From positions 1 to 7,478 of the forward strand of contig JBMYYK010000054.1 in the NCBI GenBank assembly GCA_049609325.1: a DNA stretch of 7,478 nucleotides, written 5' to 3'. Source of the stretch: GCA-2733415 sp049609325 (GTDB lineage Bacteria; Bacteroidota; Bacteroidia; Flavobacteriales; Flavobacteriaceae). The position numbers were made by a program, and so were the translations under genes. Positions 1 through 6,300 of the stretch are shown piece after piece (position 1 is the stretch's first letter; every line of letters starts with the position of its first letter). The notes below the pieces were generated by a model. The model was not told the origin of the DNA. It saw only the letters and a list, made by a program, of their open reading frames with translations, and ran no database searches.

Positions 1-64
1 GTTGGTTCAGAGCACCTCGTTTACACCGAGGGGGTCGGGGGTTCGAATCCCTCATCACCCACCA
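1..64 (+). tRNA. tRNA-Val (anticodon TAC), 5' end cut off by the window
   Basis: The sequence starts inside the D loop (GTTGGTTCA, then the D-stem strand GAGC). The anticodon stem CCTCG/CGAGG closes the 7-base loop TTTACAC, in which T33 is followed by anticodon TAC, reading GUA and other valine codons. The T arm has stem GGGGG/CCCTC around TTCGAAT. The 3' acceptor strand ATCACCC, discriminator A and an encoded CCA end at 64. A complete gene would need about 14 more bases on the left, with a 5' acceptor strand of roughly GGGTGAT. The 3' CCA runs straight into the A tract of the terminator, so the trailer is very short. Whether other tRNAs precede it cannot be seen. Confidence 0.93.
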
Positions 65-96
65 AAAAAAGCGTTACTTAAAGTAACGCTTTTTTT
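64..96. terminator. Bidirectional intrinsic terminator between tRNA-Val and murF
   Basis: AGCGTTAC (70-77) and GTAACGCT (83-90) form a perfect 8-bp stem around TTAAA. It is flanked by an A7 run (64-70) and a T7 run (90-96), so both strands read as a hairpin followed by U residues. On + it follows the tRNA CCA directly. On - it lies 15 bases beyond the murF stop codon. The symmetry fits one terminator serving two genes that point toward each other. Confidence 0.88.
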
Positions 97-111
97 ATGC
101 GCATTATTTTG

Positions 112-1386
112 TTAGAGTAGGTCTAAGATGCGTTCTAGTGCCATTCCTCTTGACCCTTTAATAAGAATGGTGTAATTGGTGAGTTTATTAGTAAAACCGT
201 CTTGCAGAGCCTTAAAATCTTTATATGACTTTATGTGTGACGCGTGTTTAGTATTGCAAAAGTGTTCTCCAATAATATAGCTGTCTTGTATATTAGTGCT
301 TTCAATGAAGTTAACAATGTTTTGATGTTCTTCTAAACTTGTGCTACCTAACTCAAACATATCACCAATAAATAGTGCTTTTTTAGTGGTGTTTAATTGG
401 TTGAAGTTTTCTAACGCTGCTTTCATACTAGTAGGGTTAGCGTTATAAGCATCAAGTATGATTTTGTTTGTGTCTTTTTCTATTATTTGTGATCTGTTGT
501 TGTTTGGGGTGTATTGCTCTATAGCTTTGCAAATGTTTTCTGTAGTGATTTTAAATTGTTCGCCGATTGCAATAGCAGCCGCAATATTGGTAAAGTTGTA
601 GTCACCTATTAATTTACTTTTGATGATGTGATTTTTGTATGCGACATTAACATATGGTTTTGCTTCTACAAATTTAACAACGGTATTGGAGTCTTCTGTT
701 TCGGAAAAGCTATGGCAATCTATACCTTCAGATTGTTTTATTTGTTTTGGATTATCAATGTTTACAAACGCCTTTTTTTCATGATTTCTTAAGTATTCAT
801 ATAATTCACTTTTTGCTTTTACAACACCTTCCAAACTGCCAAAACCTTCCAGATGTGCTTTGCCAAAATTAGTGATGTAGCCATAGTCAGGTTGAGTGAT
901 ATCAGACAAAAGAGCTATCTCTCCAAAATTGTTTGCTCCCATTTCTACTACGCCAATTTCTGTTTCTTGAGTCATAGATAGAAGGGTGAGTGGTACACCA
1001 ATATGGTTGTTTAAATTACCTATTGTTGCAGTGGTTGTGTATTGTTGAGTTAAAACTGTGTTTATAAGTTCTTTTGTGGTTGTTTTACCGTTACTACCTG
1101 TTAATGCTATTATTGGGATGTTTAACTGTTGTCTATGGTAGTTTGCTAATTCTTGTAATGTTTTTAAGGTGTTGCTGACTACTGTTGTGTGTCCGGGTAT
1201 ATGGTAATTTATATCGTCAATAATTGCATGTGCAGCGCCATTGTTTATAGCTTGTTCTGCAAATTTATTGCCGTTAAAGTTGTCACCGCTTAATGCGATA
1301 AATAGATTTCCGGTTTTTATACTTCTTGTGTCAGTACTTATTCCTGTAGAGTTAGTGAACAAGTTATATAAGTTTTCTATGTTCAT
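112..1386 (-). CDS. murF: UDP-N-acetylmuramoyl-tripeptide--D-alanyl-D-alanine ligase MurF
   Basis: This 424-residue protein is a Mur ligase. MurF uses ATP to join D-Ala-D-Ala to UDP-MurNAc-tripeptide in the cytoplasm, the last soluble step before lipid I. The N-terminal substrate-binding domain (about 1-85) contains STDTR near 17-21 and GDNFNGN near 34-40. The central ATPase domain has the P-loop GSNGKTTT (97-104), VVEMGAN (146-152) with the Mg-binding Glu148, NFGKAHLEGFG (173-183), and AKSEL, where Lys192 is the expected carbamylated lysine. The C-terminal domain has NNNRSQ (295-300), LDAYNANPTSM (311-321), GDMFELG (341-347) and KGSRGMALE (410-418). No key motif is missing. The length is slightly below that of enterobacterial MurF, as is common in Bacteroidota. 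The ATG at 1386 has no Shine-Dalgarno sequence, also usual in this phylum. It lies 72 bp downstream of gldJ in the same direction, with a hairpin between them. Confidence 0.96.
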   Translation of the reverse strand: MNIENLYNLFTNSTGISTDTRSIKTGNLFIALSGDNFNGNKFAEQAINNGAAHAIIDDINYHIPGHTTVVSNTLKTLQELANYHRQQLNIPIIALTGSNGKTTTKELINTVLTQQYTTTATIGNLNNHIGVPLTLLSMTQETEIGVVEMGANNFGEIALLSDITQPDYGYITNFGKAHLEGFGSLEGVVKAKSELYEYLRNHEKKAFVNIDNPKQIKQSEGIDCHSFSETEDSNTVVKFVEAKPYVNVAYKNHIIKSKLIGDYNFTNIAAAIAIGEQFKITTENICKAIEQYTPNNNRSQIIEKDTNKIILDAYNANPTSMKAALENFNQLNTTKKALFIGDMFELGSTSLEEHQNIVNFIESTNIQDSYIIGEHFCNTKHASHIKSYKDFKALQDGFTNKLTNYTILIKGSRGMALERILDLL

Positions 1387-1403
1387 AGGTTGAGTTATTT
1401 CAT

Positions 1404-1433
1404 AAAAAAAGCTCTAATAAATTAGAGCTTTTT
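1404..1433 (-). terminator. Terminator-like hairpin between gldJ and murF
   Basis: AGCTCTAAT (1410-1418) and ATTAGAGCT (1421-1429) are perfect inverted repeats, giving a stem of about 8 bp and a small loop. An A7 run lies on the murF side (1404-1410), which is a U run at the 3' end of the hairpin in the - strand transcript. T residues flank the other side (1429-1433). It sits 25-55 bases beyond the gldJ stop and ends about 17 bases before the murF ATG, so it should end, or partly end, the gldJ transcript. I see no good TAnnTTTG promoter for murF between the hairpin and the start codon, so murF expression may rely on read-through. Confidence 0.75.
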
Positions 1434-1458
1434 GTGTTATAATGAGAAAATCGTGATA

Positions 1459-3153
1459 TTATCTAGGTGATTTTCTGTTTCCTTTTCCTTTAGATTTTGC
1501 TCCTACTCTAGACATAGCACATCTGAATCCGATGTAGTCAGTTGCCATAGCTTCAGGGTAGAATCTTCTTTGTGCTGGGTCTAACCAGTATTCTCTATCT
1601 TTCCAAGATCCTCCTTTGTAAACTCTTACTTCGTCATTTACTAAAGATGTTCTTTTTGATGATGTATCGTATTCTTTATTGATTACTCCTGTAGAGTCTG
1701 CAGTTACAGAGTGCTTAGGAGAGTTGTACATTTTACGAGATTCGTCACCTTTAGCAGCTTCTTCTTGACCTTCATCATCACCACCAGCGGCAAAATATCT
1801 ACTAGATGCTTTGTCTCCGTCTCTGTAGTTAATGTTATCAGACTTGTTGAAGTTAGTTCTTAAGTATGTTTCGTTATCGTCAACAGGTACTTGTGCGATC
1901 TGACCAGGTAATGTTGTAGCGATTACTTTACCGTTTGCTAAAGTGTCATATCCTATAGAGTCAGAAGTTACTATAGCAACTTTACCATCCTCTCCAATTT
2001 TGTTTTTCGTATAAACATTACCTCTGTAATAGTTGAAATCACTTACTTCGTCATCAACAATAGGTCTGTAAACATCAGCAACCCATTCAGCAACGTTTCC
2101 TGCCATGTCGTAAAGTCCGTAGTCATTAGGGTCATAAGACATAACTTCTGCAGTTACATCAGCACCATCATCAGACCATCCTGCAATACCACCATAATCT
2201 CCATCTCCTTGTTTGAAGTTGGCATTGTGGTCACCTCTTGTTACACGTTTTCCTGATCTAGTGTATTGCCCGCTCCATGGGTATTTTTTTCTACCTCTGT
2301 GTACGTTATAACTTCTGATTTCAGACATTCCTAAAGCTGCAAATTCCCATTCTGCTTCAGTTGGTAGTCTGTAACCAGGTTGTAGGATACCAGTAGATCG
2401 TGTAGCGTAAATGTTTATTTCTTCCCCATCAGCATTAGTCTGAGGGTTTTTGCTTTTCTTTTTACCGCCGTTTAAAATCTCCTCGTTTCCACCATATGTA
2501 GATGTTGGAGAGATGATATAAGTGTGAGTACTGAAGTTGCTGTCAGCAGAAACATCAGTAATTTTTGCGTCTTCTTTTAAGTACCCTTCTTTTTCTAAAG
2601 CGTCTTCGTTAACACGATCAGTTCTCCATACACAAAATTGGTTTGCTTGAATCCAGCTAACACCTACTACTGGGTAGTTTTGGTATGCAGGGTGACGTAA
2701 GTAGTTGTTTGTCATTACTTCGTTGTACCCTAATCTGTTTCTCCAAACTAATGTATCAGGAACAACACCGTCATATATTTTTGTAAAGTTTTCATTTTCT
2801 GGCGGATATACTTTCTTTGTCCAGTCTAAGTATTCCATATACATGATGTTTGTAACCTCGGTTTCATCCATGTAAAAAGATTGCACATGCTGTTGGTTTG
2901 GTGAGTTATTCCAATCATGCATCGGGTCATCATTTACTTGTCCTTTTGTAAATGTACCACCTTCAATAAACACTAATCCAGGAGCAGTTTCTTGTTCCTT
3001 GTATTGTGTGTTGTATTGAAAACCACCTTCTTTGGAATTGATTTTCCAACCAGTAGCTCTTGATCCTCCTTTGTTTCCTTTTTTACAACTTGTTGTTGCA
3101 AAAACTGTTAGGACAACTAAAATTTTTAGGGCAAAATGTTTTCTCATGTTCAT
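1459..3153 (-). CDS. gldJ: Gliding motility lipoprotein GldJ (FGE/sulfatase-modifying-factor fold)
   Basis: This 564-residue protein starts with a lipoprotein signal peptide: MRK, a hydrophobic stretch (about 7-19), then TTSC with the predicted lipidated Cys23 and a KKGNKGG linker. The rest is an FGE-sulfatase domain: GLVFIEGGTFTKG (59-71), MDETEVTN (95-102), VVGVSWIQANQFCVW (162-176), YRLPTEAEWEFAA (261-273), YDMAGNVAEW (348-357), YKGGSWKDR (512-520) and IGFRCAMS (541-548). The positions of the FGE catalytic cysteine pair hold Asp and Leu, so formylglycine formation is not expected. In F. johnsoniae GldJ is essential for gliding, stabilises GldK, and so supports type IX secretion. The length and basic C-terminal tail fit GldJ better than its paralogue GldK, as does the neighbouring porU. 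Long insertions lie at about 185-258 and 365-508. An alternative ATG two codons downstream would leave the signal peptide intact. Confidence 0.95.
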   Translation of the reverse strand: MNMRKHFALKILVVLTVFATTSCKKGNKGGSRATGWKINSKEGGFQYNTQYKEQETAPGLVFIEGGTFTKGQVNDDPMHDWNNSPNQQHVQSFYMDETEVTNIMYMEYLDWTKKVYPPENENFTKIYDGVVPDTLVWRNRLGYNEVMTNNYLRHPAYQNYPVVGVSWIQANQFCVWRTDRVNEDALEKEGYLKEDAKITDVSADSNFSTHTYIISPTSTYGGNEEILNGGKKKSKNPQTNADGEEINIYATRSTGILQPGYRLPTEAEWEFAALGMSEIRSYNVHRGRKKYPWSGQYTRSGKRVTRGDHNANFKQGDGDYGGIAGWSDDGADVTAEVMSYDPNDYGLYDMAGNVAEWVADVYRPIVDDEVSDFNYYRGNVYTKNKIGEDGKVAIVTSDSIGYDTLANGKVIATTLPGQIAQVPVDDNETYLRTNFNKSDNINYRDGDKASSRYFAAGGDDEGQEEAAKGDESRKMYNSPKHSVTADSTGVINKEYDTSSKRTSLVNDEVRVYKGGSWKDREYWLDPAQRRFYPEAMATDYIGFRCAMSRVGAKSKGKGNRKSPR

Positions 3154-3182
3154 AACTTATATTCACAGATGATTCTAGTCCG

Positions 3183-3211
3183 CAATATAATAAATATACA
3201 TTATAATGCAA
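3183..3211 (-). promoter_or_regulatory. Candidate gldJ promoter
   Basis: Read on the - strand, TTG (3211-3209) is followed after 19 bases by TATATTG (3189-3183). This resembles the Bacteroidota layout of a -33 TTG and a -7 TAnnTTTG, with one T fewer in the -7 element. A start a few bases downstream would give a leader of about 25 bases to the ATG at 3153. The spacing is good but the -7 match is imperfect. Confidence 0.4.
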
Positions 3212-3219
3212 GACTTTGT

Positions 3220-3249
3220 AAAAAAAAAGCTTTTATCTTGATAAAAGTT
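3220..3249 (-). terminator. Terminator-like hairpin with U tract, upstream of gldJ
   Basis: CTTTTATC (3230-3237) and GATAAAAG (3240-3247) are perfect inverted repeats separated by TT, so the real loop is 4 bases or more after the closing pair opens. On the - strand the hairpin is followed at once by nine T residues (complement of A at 3220-3228). The shape is that of an intrinsic terminator pointing toward gldJ, but no gene ends here. It may attenuate gldJ transcripts started further upstream, or stop antisense transcription coming from porU. The stem is AU-rich and thus weak. Confidence 0.5.
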
Positions 3250-3275
3250 CTGTTGTCTTTTAACGACAGATAAGA

Positions 3276-3283
3276 CAAATATA
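3276..3283 (-). promoter_or_regulatory. TAnnTTTG match on the - strand, upstream of the hairpin
   Basis: The complement of 3276-3283 reads TATATTTG, a full match to the Bacteroidota -7 element. No TTG is found at the expected distance upstream (about 3300-3307 on this strand is T/C-rich), so the -33 element is missing. If active, transcription would start near 3270 and run through the hairpin at 3230-3247 before reaching gldJ. Confidence 0.28.
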
Positions 3284-3288
3284 TTGTT

Positions 3289-3296
3289 TACTTTTG
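3289..3296 (+). promoter_or_regulatory. Candidate porU promoter -7 element
   Basis: TACTTTTG fits TAnnTTTG exactly. It lies 34 bases before the porU ATG, giving a leader of about 28 bases rich in A, as is usual for Bacteroidota genes without a Shine-Dalgarno sequence. There is no TTG about 19 bases upstream; the nearest (3253-3255) is 33 bases away. The -33 half is therefore unsupported. Confidence 0.4.
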
Positions 3297-3330
3297 AAAA
3301 AAAAAGAAAAACATATTAAAAGTAATTTAT

Positions 3331-6300
3331 ATGCGTTTTAGCTCTATGAATATTAAATATCCGTTCACTGTATTATTATTAAGCTTTGTTACTGTTATAA
3401 CTTTTGCTCAGCGAAAAGATTTTAAGGTTAAATGGCAGAATAATATTGAGTTGAGATACTCAGAAAGTAATGTTGTTACCGTTCATGGGTTCCAAACAGA
3501 AAATTTTAATTACGATATTGATAAACGTTCTGTGGTTTATGCTGCAAATGTCAATTTGCCGTTGAGTAGACCAGATTTTCAAATTGTAGATGTTCAATAT
3601 GACTATATTAGCCAAGAGCATTTGTCTTCATATGATAAAAATATAATCTCAGAAGGTTTGGGTTTTAAAGTGCAGTCTACAAAGTCAAGAGGGGTTTTGG
3701 GCGCATATGTTGAATTCAACCCAATTGTTTACCGTGACGGGCGTTACCAAAAAGTTCTTTCAGTTAGTGTAGTGTTTTCTCAAGGCAGTCGTAGAGAAAC
3801 TATGTCCTCAATGTCTTTACCAATTACAAATTCAGAGATGGCTAATGGTGAATGGTATAAGTTTTATATTAAAAAAGATGGAGTATATAAATTAGATCGT
3901 TCATTTTTTTCTAGCCTTGGTGTAGATGTTAATTCAGTAAATCCACAAAATATAAGATTATTCGGTAATGGGGGTAGAAGTATCCCGTTGTTAAACTCTA
4001 ATGTGAATGCTTATGATGTTACTGAAAATGCAGTAAAATTTGTAGGTGAAAATGATGGGGTGTTCAATAGTGGTGATTACATGCTGTTTTACGGCTTAAG
4101 TGATAAGGGGTGGAACAATGATAATAGATCTCATATAAACCCTTATACTGATAAAACATATTATTATATAAATGTAAGTGCTCAAAACGGAAAACGAATT
4201 CAGCCATTAAGTGAGCCCTCTACCGCAGCCAATAGAGTTATCACTGATTTTGATGAGTATCAATATCATGAAATAGATGAAGAAAATATTGTGCGTTTGG
4301 GTAGACGCTGGTTTGGTAATAGGTTTGATGTGAATAATAATCAAACATTTAGTTTTGATTTTGAACGCTTGGATGTGTCTAAACCAGTAAATTTAAAAGT
4401 TTTTGCTGCCGCCGCAGCTGCAAGTACTACTTATATGAATGTGAGTTTAAATGATATTACGGTTGATAATTTCTCTTTTTCTCCAATCACCTTTGCAACA
4501 TTAGCTCGAGAAGATTTTTTTAATGGTAGTGTTACGGTAGCATCTACAAATATTGATGTTCAGTTGAATTACAATAATGCAGGTAACCCTTCCGCAAGTG
4601 CTTACTTAGATTATATTGCCATAGAAGGGACTTCTTTTTTAAGGTCATTAGATGAACAGTTTGCGTTTAAAAAAAATGAAACCGCTTTTTTAACCGGAGT
4701 TGGGGAATATAGAATTTCTGATGCTGAAACGGTGTCTGAAGTTTGGGATGTTACTGATATCTATAATGTTCAATCAAAAGTTAGTTCAGGTGAAAGTACA
4801 TTCTCTTTTAAAGCAAACCTAGGTGAATTGAGAAACTATGTGGCTGTTGTAGAATCGGATTTTTATACACCATCAAAAGATAATTCTTCAATAGTTGATA
4901 ATTCTAATTTAAAAGGTACAATCTTCTTAAACGAATCGGGAGTTCAAGAGGATATTGATTATTTAGTTGTTACACCAAATAAGTTTAAGTTGCAGGCAGA
5001 GCGCTTAGCAGAAATTAACTCGAGTGTTCAGGGCTTGAGAACACGTGTGGTGACTTTGGATGAAATTTACGCAGAATTTAATACAGGGAATCAGGATATC
5101 GGAGCGATTAGAAATTTTGTAAAATACATTTATGATAATGGTGTTACAGATAAATTAAAATACTTATGCTTGTTTGGTGATGCTTCATTTGATATGAAAG
5201 ATAGAATACCAAATAACTCTAACTATGTGCCAACATTTCATACGGTATTGAGTTTTGATTTAATCAGTTCATTTATGTCTGATGATTTTTTTGGAATGCT
5301 AGATGCTAATGAAGGAACAATGAGTTCTTCAGATAGGTTAGACGTTGCGGTAGGAAGAGTGTTGGCTAATAGTAGCCAGCAAGCAAATGAGATGGTTACA
5401 AAAGTGCAGCAATATTATGAACAGGGGGCATATGGGGCGTGGCGAAACAGAATGACAATTCTTTCTGATGATGTGGACGACGATTGGGAATATAGATTAG
5501 AGCAAAATTTAGATGATTTAGCTGATGATATTGTTGCGCATCGTCCGTTTATGAATATGGTAAAGCTGCATTCAGATGCATTTACACAAGAAACGTCTGC
5601 AGGTGGAGAACTTTATCCAGCAGTTAATGAGGCGTTACGTAATAATATTCAATTAGGAAGTTTGGTTGTAAATTATTTTGGTCATGGAGGGGAAGATGGT
5701 CTGGCTCATGAGCGTTTATTTCAGAAAAGTGATGCCGAGGACTTACGAAATAGTTGCAAGTATAACTTATTCGTAACTATTACGTGTGAGTTTACACGTT
5801 TTGATAATCCGTATAGAACAACAGGTGGAGAAATCACCTATTGGAATCCAAATGGAGGGGCAATATCTTTGGTTACAACTACACGGGAAATTTCAGTATA
5901 TCTTGGTGAACGTGTTAATGAAAAGTTTACTGAATACCTGTTTGATTTTGATAATACAGGTTATGTGTCTGTTGCAGAAGCATTGCGATTAGCAAAAAAT
6001 GATGAAGTTAATTATTTGAAAAGAGTAGTGTTTTATGTAGGAGACCCTGCATTAAAATTATCTATTCCTGACCCAAATATTAAATTAACTGAAATTAATG
6101 GTGTCGCTATTACAGATCCATCCGCACCTGCATTAGAGGCTTTAGGTAGAGTCACTTTAAAAGGTGAAGTTGTTGATGCAGCAGATCAAATAATTACATC
6201 TTATAATGGTCAGTTGTCTACAACTATATATGATAAAAAACAACAAAGAACTACGTTAGGGAATGATGGGGTTTCTGATAGTAATGGCTTATTGTTGTTA

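Noticed and set aside
1459..3153. gldJ product as an active formylglycine-generating enzyme or sulfatase activator
   Set aside because: The catalytic cysteine pair is replaced, a lipoprotein signal is present, and the context is T9SS and gliding with no sulfatase gene nearby.
3249..3276. Operator-like imperfect palindromes (TCTGT..ACAGA and GTCTT..AAGAC)
   Set aside because: The arms are only 5 bp, overlap one another and sit in AT-rich DNA, so chance is a sufficient explanation without conservation data.
4405..4422. Run of six alanine codons in porU as a repeat expansion
   Set aside because: The codons are mixed (GCT, GCC, GCA), so it is not a slippage-prone DNA repeat, and the stretch fits a beta-rich region of the protein.
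5786..5992. A 68-codon open frame on the + strand inside porU
   Set aside because: It lies wholly within the catalytic region of porU in another frame, has no recognisable domain or start context, and the porU frame is strongly supported by His785 and Cys819.
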